Source of the DNA: Nocardia sp. alder85J
GTDB lineage: Bacteria; Actinomycetota; Actinomycetes; Mycobacteriales; Mycobacteriaceae
Direction of reading: 5' to 3'
DNA: 64,000 nucleotides
Assembly: GCF_020176955.2 (NCBI RefSeq)
Contig: NZ_JAIUCZ020000012.1
Coordinates: 62,001-126,000 of the forward strand
In this document: piece after piece, positions 13,001 through 21,310 of the stretch
How the letters are laid out: each line of letters opens with the position of its first letter
How positions within the stretch are numbered: the stretch's first letter is position 1
Made by a program: the position numbers and the translations under genes
Notes under the pieces: generated by a model
Seen by the model: only the letters and a program-made list of their open reading frames with translations
What the model was told of the DNA's origin: nothing
Databases searched by the model: none

Positions 13001-15755
13001 GGGTGACCGACAGTGCGCCGTCGGCGTGCACGGTGTCGACCGACCATCGGTCGCCGTTGCGGACCCAGTCGGTGCCCGACAGTGCCAGGCGGCGATCGTT
13101 CTGGGTGGTGCGCACGATGTCCCCGGCGCTGGCACGGGTGTCGTCGCGCAGGACCACCTCCGGTCCGGTGGTTCCCCAGACGGTGAGCCGGTCGGCGCGG
13201 GCACGCACGTTCAGCGACCGGGTGATCTCGTGGGTCGGGGCGAGCATCACCGCGTCGAGCCCGGCACGGCGGTCGGTGGCCCAGGCGCTGTAGGCGCGGT
13301 CTGCCAGTGCAGCCGGGTCGCCGCTGTGGATGCGGCCGTCGAGATAGAACGCGATCGCGGAGGGGTCGCCGTCGCGCAGCGCCAGCGAGGCGGCGGCTTC
13401 GTCGGTGCGGGTGTTGCCGTGTTCGTCGCGGAAACGGATGACGCGGCCGAGGCGGTAGGCGTCGTACTCGTCGACGATGGCCCGGACGATTCCGCCGGCC
13501 GAGATCGCGGCGAGCTGCCGGTCGTCGGCGGCGAGCTTGACCGAGCCGCCGCGGCCGAGCACGAAAGCGACCACGCGGTCCAGTTGCGCGGTCGACGCCA
13601 AGGCTGCCTCGTCGACGATGACCACTGTCGACGGGCCGATGTCGTTGACCCACTGCGGTATCCGTACCGCGCGCCCCGACTCGGCGGCGGCCGCGGAACG
13701 GTCCAGACTGTCGAGCAGTTTGGCGATCGTGTCGCAGGTGCCGCCGATCTGGTCACGCAGGACTGCGGCAGCGTTGGCGGTCGGTGCCAAGCCGAGGACG
13801 GTGCCGCCGTCGTTGCGCCATGCCCGCGCGAACACGCCCAGGGCCGTGGTCTTGCCGGTGCCCGCTGGTGCGAGGGTGACTTCGACCCGGCCGCCGGAGG
13901 TCGAGAATCCCCTGATCATCGCGATCTGATCGGGATTGAGGGGCTTGTCCGGTGCGTTCGCGGCGTACTCCAGCAACGCGAGGTCGACAGCCATGGCACT
14001 GACCTGCTGGCCGTCGCGGCGTCCGGCCGCGTCCAGGATGCGCTGTTCGGCGGCCATCACCGGTGCGCTGGAATAGCTTTGGGTACCGACCGGGACGAAC
14101 ACGCTGCTGCCGTCGTGGCGGGTGAGTCCGGGCGGTTCGTGGAACAGATCCGGCACCGGCAGGGCGAAGCAGCGTGACGGCGCCAGAGCGGCGGCCGCGA
14201 CGGCGTCGGTGACCGGGTCGACGTCGGCGGGGTCGAGTTCGGCCGCCCGCACCAGGCGCAGCGTCTCGGCGGTGACGTGGTGGAGTTGCCAGGTCGCGCG
14301 CTCCTCGGAGACTCGTGCGATGACCTCGTCGGCGGCGGCTTCGACCCAGGCCTCGAGCTCATGCCGTGCCGGCGCCGACACCTCCGACGGTCCGGGGTGC
14401 AGGGCGGCGTAGATCATGTCGTAGACGGCGGCCGGGGAGCCGAAGAACTCCACCGCCTCGGCGCACCACGCCGCCCGCTGCTCGGCTTCGGAGCGCAGTT
14501 CGTGCTTCGCGGGCCGGTTCTCCAGCGCTGCCCGCTCGGCCAGGTCGTACGCCTCCCGCGGGGACGGTTCGCGCCCGTACTTGGCTTGGAACGCGTGGGC
14601 CAGCTCACCACGGCGAGCCTCGATGTCGTTGTTGCGCTGGGACCATCGGTCGCACAGTGCCCAATCGACGCCGACGATTTCCCGGGTGCCCCGCTTGTTC
14701 GGGTCCTTGTGCGGGCGCTCGACGAACCGCAGGCCCAGGCGGTTCCGCAGATGGGTCTCCAGGCGGATATTGAAATACTCCGACAACGTCACCGCGAACC
14801 GGTGCAGAGGGCGGCCGTCGAGAGCCAGCCACCGGCCGTCGTGCGCTCGCACCTTGTTGGAAAAGACGACGTGGCTGTGCAATTGAGGGTCGCCGCAGCG
14901 TGAATCGCGATGCGTGAACACCGCCACGATCAACCCCTGTGTGTCGATCTGAGCGACGCCGTTGGTGCCGGACCGCGTGTAGGCGACCAGCTGTTCGGCG
15001 CGGCGGATCGTGTCGTCGACGGCGGCGTCGTGGCACTGCCGGTAGACGTCGGCGACCGGGCGCGGTGCCAGCGCCCAGAACGCCGCGCCCGATTTCACCC
15101 CCGTCAGCGTGAAGTCGTATCCGGCGCACGCGGTCGTCTGCTGACGGGATTGGCGGGCAATGTAGCTCGACAGCTCCCGGTCGTCGAGCGGGTCGCGGTC
15201 GTAGTGGCCGCGGAACATCCGCAGACCGAGCGCGGTCCGCAGACCGGCCCGCACGTCTTCGGGGACAGGGTGATTCCATGGCTTGCCGCGTGTGACGTTG
15301 TAATCGCTGTAGGCCGCGGCGAGAGCCTGCCGGAATTGCGTGGGCTGGAACGTTTTGAACGGGGTGCCCAGGCGGCTGGACTTCTGGGCTTCGTCGGCGG
15401 CGCGTTGGCTGGCCATCTTCTCCGCGCGGCGCATGCTGTGGCCCCGGGCCAGATACTGCTGCAAGTACACACCGACGAGTGTCTGGAGCGCCTCCTCCTC
15501 GATCCGGCGAGCGTCGGGATGACGGCCGAGCCCGTACAGGGCGTGCATCTGCTCCTCGGTGACCATGTCGCCCGCAGTGATGGTGTCGAACGCCACCAGA
15601 CCGGAGCCCATCCAGCGGCCGGGAGCTTCGCCTTTCGCGGAGTAGTAGTCGCCCAGGGAGGTGGCACCGCGGTCGCTGGCGTCCAAGGCAGCGACCTGCC
15701 GACTCAGGTAGAGGTACCCGTCACCGGCGCTCAGTTTGTGGAGATTGCCCGCCAC
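10038..15755 (-). CDS. MobF-family conjugative relaxase-helicase (TrwC/TraI/TraA type)
   Basis: Nicks the element's transfer origin, stays covalently bound to the cut strand and unwinds it for transfer. About 1905 residues. The N-terminal relaxase domain begins LHKLSAGDGYLYLSRQVAA, followed by DYYSAKGEAPGRWMGSG, which carries candidate catalytic tyrosines; the metal-binding His triad is in THRD...DPQLHSHVVFSNKV. A RecD-like helicase follows: Walker A APAGTGKTTALG and Walker B VVIVDEAALAS. The C-terminal 700 residues are a long charged, partly coiled-coil region (Ala/Arg/Asp/Glu rich), usual for actinobacterial TraA. Chosen start is GTG 15755, just before LHKLSAG where family members begin; GTG 15764 is also possible. 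No T4SS or coupling-protein gene is in the window. Gene order fits a conjugative or mobilizable actinobacterial plasmid or ICE. Confidence 0.93.
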   Translation of the reverse strand: MAGNLHKLSAGDGYLYLSRQVAALDASDRGATSLGDYYSAKGEAPGRWMGSGLVAFDTITAGDMVTEEQMHALYGLGRHPDARRIEEEALQTLVGVYLQQYLARGHSMRRAEKMASQRAADEAQKSSRLGTPFKTFQPTQFRQALAAAYSDYNVTRGKPWNHPVPEDVRAGLRTALGLRMFRGHYDRDPLDDRELSSYIARQSRQQTTACAGYDFTLTGVKSGAAFWALAPRPVADVYRQCHDAAVDDTIRRAEQLVAYTRSGTNGVAQIDTQGLIVAVFTHRDSRCGDPQLHSHVVFSNKVRAHDGRWLALDGRPLHRFAVTLSEYFNIRLETHLRNRLGLRFVERPHKDPNKRGTREIVGVDWALCDRWSQRNNDIEARRGELAHAFQAKYGREPSPREAYDLAERAALENRPAKHELRSEAEQRAAWCAEAVEFFGSPAAVYDMIYAALHPGPSEVSAPARHELEAWVEAAADEVIARVSEERATWQLHHVTAETLRLVRAAELDPADVDPVTDAVAAAALAPSRCFALPVPDLFHEPPGLTRHDGSSVFVPVGTQSYSSAPVMAAEQRILDAAGRRDGQQVSAMAVDLALLEYAANAPDKPLNPDQIAMIRGFSTSGGRVEVTLAPAGTGKTTALGVFARAWRNDGGTVLGLAPTANAAAVLRDQIGGTCDTIAKLLDSLDRSAAAAESGRAVRIPQWVNDIGPSTVVIVDEAALASTAQLDRVVAFVLGRGGSVKLAADDRQLAAISAGGIVRAIVDEYDAYRLGRVIRFRDEHGNTRTDEAAASLALRDGDPSAIAFYLDGRIHSGDPAALADRAYSAWATDRRAGLDAVMLAPTHEITRSLNVRARADRLTVWGTTGPEVVLRDDTRASAGDIVRTTQNDRRLALSGTDWVRNGDRWSVDTVHADGALSVTHLRTSLAVTLPAEYVTEHVILGYASTIMTSQGITADSGYTVLSGNETRNDIYMAATRGSLTNHLYVPTAQTGDEQSIVTDKAMHPQTAAELLTRVLARDGAQKAVVTLISELHDPRTRLAAAVDAYVHALGTAAETLLGTEELAHLERTADTVVAGVTDAAAWPTLRQHLAILALCGIEPIPALTRVRNQRELGTARDVAAVLDWRLTATVTRATGSGPLPWMTGIPDPIADDPHFGSYLAARAALVSELAARIAADAVAWTPANAPGWARPLLSADATTLIADVAVWRAATAVPTVDPRPTGPDRMFAREISHQQRLDDRVATILGDPTRAAARWAALADRLDTRLVDDAYWPVLADRLTATARTGLDAAELFESVVTAYPLPDELPAAAVWWRLTRHLDPALLEHLDGEMPPHVQPEPLSDSDIPPESDTVPTSSADSDRPVSTLAPDELDEDYLSAVLAHAPDEPADASPQPRSGVDDAEILIDFDITGPAPIVPYPEATSDERVKRLRADLAAARQRTKDLWAIHLAGAGQHRRAADPMVIAMRHQADVQAPFRVAALDAHRAWQDADRAATAAEHAHATAVHAAATARPAGAGAESAPDEPTVAILAMEAAAARSRADDAKNAADHAQRAWENHAGDQGMVTPGDVDALRIAADDMDSDVVAAAHADKELLEGQLLRAESAAARRTESEPGISPKTIVVRTPAPQPRPPQSTTTGGRLQMMPDSELETEITRLADAIHRMRQTSAPGSDLSPTAVADETRRDHRRLHTQGPIVAAALETEQNTRDTETRWHQARADLVALTHRRNTNAVRGKAARHQLDDDIATATSRVAAFHAEHVQARAALRTATDAAIALGAYPDQWAHITSRIADAGALQADLQRAITEDAERTHRQNEHRIELDQQLAQLQADLDATVTEQRRRAVPTNGGHDSETPRETGDDSIGDIWPDEENDTRTTQLDAATDRSIHVRVRPNDALRGPRGPRA

Positions 15756-15810
15756 CTCTTCCACCGTACGCGGATGTGATGTAGGTAAAACCGCAGTATT
15801 CCAACTGCGA

Positions 15811-18216
15811 CTATTCGACCGTGGGTGCCGCCACTCGCACAACTTCGAGCTTGGCGACGATGACGGCTTCCCGTTGCCGGTCGCCGATGTCCCGGTAGAT
15901 GTCGAGAGCCTGCTGATACAGATCGGCGGCCACCAGGTAGTTACTGGTGAGCCGATGTGCGTCGCCGAGGTTGTGGAGGGCGGTGGCTTGCCCGTGCCGG
16001 TCGCCGAGGTCGCGGAAGATCGCCAGCGCCTGGTGGAACAGGTCGGCGGCCGCCGGGTAGTCGCCGGTGCGCTGCCGTGCGTCGCCGAGGTCGTCGAGGG
16101 CGGTGGCTTCCCCGAGCCGGTCACCCAGGTCGCGGAAGATCGCCAGCGCCTGCTGATACAGATCGATAGCGGCGGGGCAGTCGCCCGTCGCTTCGTGACA
16201 GCGGCCGAGGTTGTCGAGGGTGGTCGCTTCCCCTTGCCGGTCGCCGAGGTCGCGGTAGATGGTCAAGGCCTGTTCATACAGGTCGGTGGCCGCCAGATAG
16301 TCGGTGGTGAGCTGCCGTGCGTTGCCGAGACCGCCGAGAGTGTGGGCTTCGCCGAGCCGGTCACCGAGGTCGCGGAACATCGCCAGCGCCTGCTGGTACA
16401 GACCGACAGCCGCTTGGTAGTCGCCGATGCGCTGCCGTGCGTTGCCGAGACCGTCGAGGGTGGTGGCTTCCCCGTGTCGGTGGCCGAGGTCGCGGTAAAT
16501 AGCCAGCACCTGGTGGTAGAAGTCGATGGCCGCGACGTAGTCGCTGGTACGCTGCCGCGCGTTGCCGAGACCGCCGAGGGTGTGGGCTTCGCCGAGCCGG
16601 TCACGGAGGTCGCGGTAGATGGTCAGTGCCTGCTGGTACAGGTCTGTGGCCGCAGGGTAGTTGCCGGTGAGCAGCCGTACGTCGCCGAGACCGCGAAGGG
16701 CGCCGGCTTCCCCGAGCCGGTCACCGAGTTGCTGTGCGGCTGCGACTGCACGCTGGTGCATTCGAACTGCCAGTGGCCACGGCCCTTCCAGCTCGACCCT
16801 CCGGGCCACCGTTCGAGTGAACGTGACCAATCGCGTCAAATCGTGGTTGGCGGCATGGTCGAGACAGGCCATCAGATTGACCCGTTCGACCCGCAGCCAC
16901 CGCAACGCCTGGACTCGATCCTCGAACATCGGCTCTACGATGGTGCCGTCGCCGACCCGGCTGGTGCCCGAGTCGAGGATCTGGTTGGCGATCGTCGCGG
17001 TGCTTTGGTAGTAGTTCAGCAGCCGGTTGATGGCGTGGTCAGTGTCAGCGGTGCTGCTGGTGGTGAGGGTGCGGGCGTAGTCGCGCAGCAGGTCGTGCAG
17101 CCGATACCGGCCGCGAGCTGTCTCGTCGATCAAGTGATCGGTGTAGAGGGCTTCCAACTCGGCCGCCGCCATAGTGCGATCTACGCCTGCCAGCGCAGCG
17201 GCAGCGTAGACGTCGAGGTCAGAGCCTGGGTGTAGGCCCAACCGGTGGAATAAGACCTGCCGTGCCGGTGGAAGGCCGCTGTAGGACATGTCGAAGGCGG
17301 CGCGCACGACCGGATCGTCGGGTCGGTCGACGGCGGCCAGCCGGTCGGTGGCGGCCGACAGTTCGCTGGCGCGGGTGGAGATGTCGGTGGCTGTCCATCG
17401 CGAGTGGTGGGCGATCTGGCCGGCGACCAGCCCGATCGCCAGCGGCAGGCCGCCGCATACGGCCGCCATCTGCGCCGCAGCGTCTCGCTCGCCCGGCGCG
17501 TGTGGGTCGCGATGGGTAAGGGCAAGGAACAGGTCGGTGGCCGGCTCTGGGGCAAGGACGTCCAGCGACAGCGGTCGGGTGGCAGCTAACAACAGGCGGT
17601 GCCGGCTGGTGATCAGGGTCAGGCATTGCGCACCGCTGGGCAGGAGCGGCTGCACTTGATGGCGGTTGGCGGCGTCATCCAACACCACCAGGGCCCGCTT
17701 GTCGGCGAGCACGTGGCGCCACAGGTCCCGCCGCCCGGTCATGGTGTCGGGCATGGTGCGGGGGTCGGTGCCGAGTTCGATCAGTAGCCCACCGAGGACG
17801 TCGAACGGATCCGCTGGTGTCTGCCCGGCTGTGTGAGCGTGCAGTTCGATGAAGAATCGGCCATCGGGGTACCGATCGGCCAGGAGGTGGGCGGCGCGGA
17901 CGGCGAGGGTGGTTTTCCCGACCCCGGCCATGCCGTCGATGGCGTGGATGGCCACGACCTGCTCATGGCGGTCGGCGGCATCGAGGATCTGCTGCAACTC
18001 CCGGTCCCGGCCGTGGAACACCCGCGGCATCGGGGGAAGACTGGTGATGACCGCCGTGCGAGGCGGCGCCGGCGCTTCATGGTGGACGACGGTGATGTCG
18101 CCGTGGTGGTCGCCGCCGGTCTGCACGACAGCATTCCCGTTCCCGGTCACCTCCGCCGATTGAGACACTCCGATTGTCCGCGGGTCCCCGGTGATGTCGC
18201 TTCCCCCACTGCTCAC
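15811..18216 (-). CDS. NB-ARC / tetratricopeptide STAND ATPase
   Basis: A STAND-class signalling ATPase of 801 residues. Residues 1-50 are low-complexity and contain GNGNAVVQTGGDHHGDI, resembling the amyloid-type signalling motifs described at NLR N-termini in Actinobacteria. The NB-ARC domain follows: Walker A GMAGVGKTTLA at 95-105, Walker B ALVVLDDA near 183-190, LITSRHR, then a winged-helix segment to about 400. The C-terminal half is about eight near-identical 40-residue TPRs (GDYxAAxDLYxQALxIYRDLGDR). Family members are regulators or antiphage sensors; a function here is not established. It ends 55 bases before the relaxase and may be transcribed with it. Start is GTG 18216. Confidence 0.88.
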   Translation of the reverse strand: MSSGGSDITGDPRTIGVSQSAEVTGNGNAVVQTGGDHHGDITVVHHEAPAPPRTAVITSLPPMPRVFHGRDRELQQILDAADRHEQVVAIHAIDGMAGVGKTTLAVRAAHLLADRYPDGRFFIELHAHTAGQTPADPFDVLGGLLIELGTDPRTMPDTMTGRRDLWRHVLADKRALVVLDDAANRHQVQPLLPSGAQCLTLITSRHRLLLAATRPLSLDVLAPEPATDLFLALTHRDPHAPGERDAAAQMAAVCGGLPLAIGLVAGQIAHHSRWTATDISTRASELSAATDRLAAVDRPDDPVVRAAFDMSYSGLPPARQVLFHRLGLHPGSDLDVYAAAALAGVDRTMAAAELEALYTDHLIDETARGRYRLHDLLRDYARTLTTSSTADTDHAINRLLNYYQSTATIANQILDSGTSRVGDGTIVEPMFEDRVQALRWLRVERVNLMACLDHAANHDLTRLVTFTRTVARRVELEGPWPLAVRMHQRAVAAAQQLGDRLGEAGALRGLGDVRLLTGNYPAATDLYQQALTIYRDLRDRLGEAHTLGGLGNARQRTSDYVAAIDFYHQVLAIYRDLGHRHGEATTLDGLGNARQRIGDYQAAVGLYQQALAMFRDLGDRLGEAHTLGGLGNARQLTTDYLAATDLYEQALTIYRDLGDRQGEATTLDNLGRCHEATGDCPAAIDLYQQALAIFRDLGDRLGEATALDDLGDARQRTGDYPAAADLFHQALAIFRDLGDRHGQATALHNLGDAHRLTSNYLVAADLYQQALDIYRDIGDRQREAVIVAKLEVVRVAAPTVE
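15830..16745 (-). repeat. Tandem 120-bp repeats encoding TPRs
   Basis: About 7.7 copies of a 120-base unit, one per 40-residue TPR, repeated closely enough at DNA level (for example GCCTGCTGRTACAG and CCGAGGTCGCGG recurring every 120 bases) to suggest recent expansion and possible copy-number variation between strains. Confidence 0.85.
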
Positions 18217-18240
18217 GCCTCAAGTATCGGTCCCAGACCG

Positions 18241-18621
18241 TCACACGTCACACCCCCGACGGCGCCGGAATCGCGAAAGGCGGGGCAGCAGGTTCGACGG
18301 CCGTGGCGCGGTACTCCCCAATGGGATTGTCGTGGTTGAGTTCTCGGCGTTCCGCAGCGCGGTGTATCGGCGCAGCAGCGCCAGCCGCGGCACGATCGTC
18401 GCCTCCGCCAGCATCCGCGACTTCTGCTGGTTCGCCCAGCCGGTCAGCATGCCCTCGAACACCGCGGCGGGCTCGTCCAGATGACGCACACCCTCAACGA
18501 GAACCAGCCGCGCCGAACCCGGGATCTCGACCAACACCGCTCCCATCCCCGTCAACGGAAAAGCGACAATGCCGCCTTTCCGTAGCGGCGGAACAAGACA
18601 CATCAACGACCCCGAGGTCAC
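18241..18621 (-). pseudogene. Remnant of a tyrosine recombinase/integrase (N-terminal SAM-like domain)
   Basis: The 126-codon frame contains about 55 residues that read like the N-terminal core-binding domain of an actinobacterial phage-type integrase: VRHLDEPAAVFEGMLTGWAN, then QQKSRMLAEATIVPRLALLR. After RRYTALRN the similarity stops and the translation turns into noise rich in Pro/Ser/Arg. The catalytic domain (R...H-x-x-R...Y) is missing, so it cannot recombine DNA. It lies directly upstream of the STAND gene, whose insertion or a deletion probably removed the rest. It marks past integration or rearrangement here. Confidence 0.65.
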
Positions 18622-18994
18622 GCCCAGCGTGTCACCCGACCCGGCACCGACAGTCCCCCAGCCGAACTCCCCCAGCTGTCAACTTTCCGTGAATAGTCCA
18701 AGTTAAGCGCCGGAATGCAAGAGATTTGATGCAGCCGGGAGAGCGAGACTGTGGTGAGAATACGGCAGGGGATGGGCAGGGAACAACTCGCAGCCAGCAG
18801 GGGGACGAACGGGTGGAAGAAGACATGTTGCGGCAGGAGCAAAAGAAGGAGGGCGACGGCGCGAGGAGTGCGAGTCGGCGCAGTCGCGTGTGGCGGCCGG
18901 TCCTTCCACCCACCGCGGCTCGGTCGCGCGGCGCAACGCCAGGTGGCGACCGTGACAGCGGACCCGCCGTCGCGGCCGCCGGGAGCGTCGTCCG
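18622..18994. other. 373-base gap without a clear gene
   Basis: No frame has convincing coding character. A small AT-richer stretch near 18680-18730 contains TCAACTT and AAGTTAA 14 bases apart, possibly promoter or operator DNA for the leftward genes. Nothing else seen. Confidence 0.5.
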
Positions 18995-19513
18995 CTAGGC
19001 CTCGCCGGTGGTCTCGGCGGGCCGGCGCCGACGGCGATCGGTGGCCGGATCGGCCGCCACGCCGCGCCCTGGCCGGGCGTTGAGCCAGTCGACGACGACG
19101 CGGGTGCGGTAGAGCCGCCGGGCACCTCGGTCCTGGTAGTCCTCGGCCGCCACCGCAGCATCGATCGCCTGACGGTACTGGCTGACAGTTTTACGGTCCA
19201 GGCCGAGCATGCTCGCGATCGTTCCCAGCGTGCGGAATTCGTCGGGCCCGTCCAGCATCGAGGTGGTGCCGCGGTGCTCGGGTCGGTGAGCGGCGTAGAA
19301 CGCGTCCAAGGCGGCTTCGCTGTAGACCTCGGCCTCGAATCGCCCACTGGAAGCAGAGCGGGGATGAGAGCTGGCCGGAGCCGGGAATCCGAGCAGTGGC
19401 GTCCAGAAGTTGCGGACGTACTCGGGGCTGTACCCGTGCTTGTCGGCCCACTGCGCCAATGTCACCCAACCGTCCACCGGCTGATTATCCGCCAGCCGGT
19501 GAGGAGGGAGCAT
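18995..19513 (-). CDS. Hypothetical protein with two helix-turn-helix-like segments
   Basis: 172 residues from ATG 19513; longer upstream readings of the same frame look non-coding. Residues ~15-35 (WVTLAQWADKHGYSPEYVRN) and ~95-120 (TLGTIASMLGLDRKTVSQYR) each look like a DNA-binding helix-turn-helix of the excisionase/MerR-like type, and the C-terminus is basic and Pro/Arg-rich. A DNA-binding or replication/partition accessory role is likely but unproven. It is the last gene of a leftward series of small accessory genes, with no close family recognised. Confidence 0.7.
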   Translation of the reverse strand: MLPPHRLADNQPVDGWVTLAQWADKHGYSPEYVRNFWTPLLGFPAPASSHPRSASSGRFEAEVYSEAALDAFYAAHRPEHRGTTSMLDGPDEFRTLGTIASMLGLDRKTVSQYRQAIDAAVAAEDYQDRGARRLYRTRVVVDWLNARPGRGVAADPATDRRRRRPAETTGEA

Positions 19514-19733
19514 GTGTGGCACGAGGACTCTGTTTCTCGGTGGACCGCGGCGGGGAAGCCCGCTGCGGCGGATAGGGTGTCGGGGTGCCCCGGAAGCGGG
19601 TGGGGCGCGCGGCGGCTGGTGTGTCCGGCCGTGCTCTGTCACGGTGCACCAGCCGCCACCTCGATGGAACGTGTGTGCAGATACGGCCGGGGGCCGGACA
19701 CGGGAATCCCGCATCCGGCCCCTGGCGCGCGGG

Positions 19734-20372
19734 CTACCGGCGGTCGATCCGGGCTCCGTTGAGCTGTCCTTCGTCCCAGACGCAGTCCTCGACGTCCAGG
19801 TCCATGTCCCACCCGCCGGTCCAGTCATCGGGGTGTCCGGGCGTGCGCGGGCTATGGGGGTCGTCAAGGGGCAGGGTGAGGAAGCTGCGGAGGTTGTCGG
19901 TGAGGGTCGCGGCGAACGAGTCATTGGACTCGGGCTCGATGTAGAGCTTCGGGTCACCGCGGTAGCCGTGGCGGTCGAGACGGGGCCAGACCGCGAACAG
20001 GCATCGGCCAGTGATGCCGTGGAATTCGCCGGCGATGGCACGTACGCGCTCGGGGGTCACCGTGCCCGCGAGGGCGCCGCGCAACTCGGCCAGGCCGGGA
20101 TACTCGGCGAGCACCGCGTTCGCGTACTGGCCGAGCCGGTCGGTGATCTGCTGCTCGGTCTGGAGGCTGAGCAGCAGCGCCAACTCGGCGGGCACCCCCT
20201 CGGCCTCGGCCGCGAGATGCGCTGCGCTGCGCCCCCATTGGTCCCCGGCGTTCGAGGCGTCGTACAGCGACACGTCACCGAGATAGTCATCGAGCTGGGT
20301 GTGGGTGATGCCGAGCGTGGTTACGAGCGCATGCAGTCGCGCTTGAGTGTCGGTGTCGATGATGTGGTTCAT
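19734..20372 (-). CDS. Hypothetical protein, 212 residues
   Basis: Starts at ATG 20372 with an AGGAG Shine-Dalgarno about 8 bases upstream. The N-terminal 120 residues are helical (for example LHALVTTLGITHTQLDDYLG, which could form an XRE-like helix-turn-helix) and include a long Ala/Leu/Glu section. The C-terminal 60 residues are acidic and Trp/Asp-rich (DDWTGGWDMDLDVEDCVWDE). I do not recognise a family. Codon use matches its neighbours, so it is a real gene. Confidence 0.75.
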   Translation of the reverse strand: MNHIIDTDTQARLHALVTTLGITHTQLDDYLGDVSLYDASNAGDQWGRSAAHLAAEAEGVPAELALLLSLQTEQQITDRLGQYANAVLAEYPGLAELRGALAGTVTPERVRAIAGEFHGITGRCLFAVWPRLDRHGYRGDPKLYIEPESNDSFAATLTDNLRSFLTLPLDDPHSPRTPGHPDDWTGGWDMDLDVEDCVWDEGQLNGARIDRR

Positions 20373-20445
20373 GAACGTTCGAGCTCCTGATGCCGGGTGT
20401 CCGGCTGAGAAGTGGTGCGGTCGTGCGGATTTCATCGGCCGCGAG

Positions 20446-20474
20446 CTGGTCCGGCGGCACGGCCGCCGGACCAG
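20446..20474 (-). terminator. Strong hairpin, probable terminator
   Basis: A perfect 13-bp stem (20446-20458 with 20462-20474) and three-base loop lies between two leftward genes, just downstream of the one ending at 20528. There is no U-tract, which is common for actinobacterial terminators. Confidence 0.6.
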
Positions 20475-20527
20475 GTGTGACGGCCCGGCGGGTGCAAGAC
20501 CCTGCCGGTTTACGAGCCGGCGGGCGT

Positions 20528-21073
20528 TCAGAGGCTGCGACCCAGCGTGGTGATCCACTCCCGCATCTGCGCCCGGGTCAGAACGACCGACTCGGAGGTG
20601 CCGTGGCGGCTGCCGTTGCGGTCGCACACCCTGATGCACTCCCGGTTCGAGTCGACGTTGATCACCTCGAGCCGGTGGCCCCGGCTGTCGACAACGACGG
20701 TGTGGGGTTCCATCTGGACCAGGTCGGGCAGCTCCGCGGGAGCGAGCCCGCCGCACAGGCTGGCGGCCTGCTCGATGGTGAGAGCGGTAGCCAGGGAGAG
20801 CTGGTCGGTGAGGCTGCCGCGGTCGATGTATGCGACCGGCACACCGTCGGCATCGTGCAGGTCGGTCCAGCACTCGCTGTCGTATTCGGTGCCCTGCATG
20901 GCGTCGTTGGTGACTCTGGCGACGAGGCCGTTGGCCAGTACGGCTTCGATGGCCCAGCCTCGTGGGCTACCGGTGTAGACCACGTGGATCGGTGTCGAGC
21001 AGAACTGGCTGACGGTCCGTATTTCGCGGTGGTAGCGGCCGCGGAGATCGGCTGCGTGATTGTGCTCGTTCAT
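20528..21073 (-). CDS. Hypothetical protein, 181 residues
   Basis: Begins at ATG 21073 behind AAGGGAC. The sequence starts MNEHNHAADLRGRYHREIR and has a small mixed alpha/beta look: IHVVYTGSPRGWAIEAVLAN, then HTVVVDSRGHRLEVINVDS, with MREWITTLGRSL at the end. No known family recognised. It is preceded by an unusually clear promoter with an operator-like palindrome in its spacer, so it is probably the first gene of a regulated leftward unit. Confidence 0.75.
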   Translation of the reverse strand: MNEHNHAADLRGRYHREIRTVSQFCSTPIHVVYTGSPRGWAIEAVLANGLVARVTNDAMQGTEYDSECWTDLHDADGVPVAYIDRGSLTDQLSLATALTIEQAASLCGGLAPAELPDLVQMEPHTVVVDSRGHRLEVINVDSNRECIRVCDRNGSRHGTSESVVLTRAQMREWITTLGRSL

Positions 21074-21146
21074 GATGTGTCCCTTCGGGGTTGGGGGTGG
21101 GGTGATGGTTCGGGGCGGGTGTCCGGTCCCTCCCTGTCCATTCAAT

Positions 21147-21174
21147 AGTTTACCCCTTTTGCGGGGTGGGTCAA
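21147..21174 (-). promoter_or_regulatory. Sigma-A type promoter with palindrome in the spacer
   Basis: Reading leftward: -35 TTGACC (21169-21174), 16-base spacer, -10 TAAACT (21147-21152). The inverted repeat ACCCC-TTTTGC-GGGGT (21152-21167) fills the spacer, where a bound repressor would block RNA polymerase. The start codon of the 181-residue gene is about 75 bases downstream. Confidence 0.6.
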
Positions 21175-21310
21175 CCCGGGCGTCGGGAAATATGTTGTCG
21201 CGCAGCTATTTTGATCGTCCGTGATGTTGCGGTTCATCGCGGCCAGAGTTTCGATTCGGTGCCGGAGGTACGGTGGTGGAGGGGTGCCGGGTCGACAGGG
21301 AGGAACGGTC

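Noticed and set aside
12999..14177. 392-codon plus-strand frame
   Set aside because: Antisense to the relaxase helicase domain, which carries intact Walker motifs.
15765..16124. N-terminal extension of the relaxase frame
   Set aside because: Overlaps the TPR repeats of the STAND gene in another frame and translates to Thr/Ser/Pro-rich noise.
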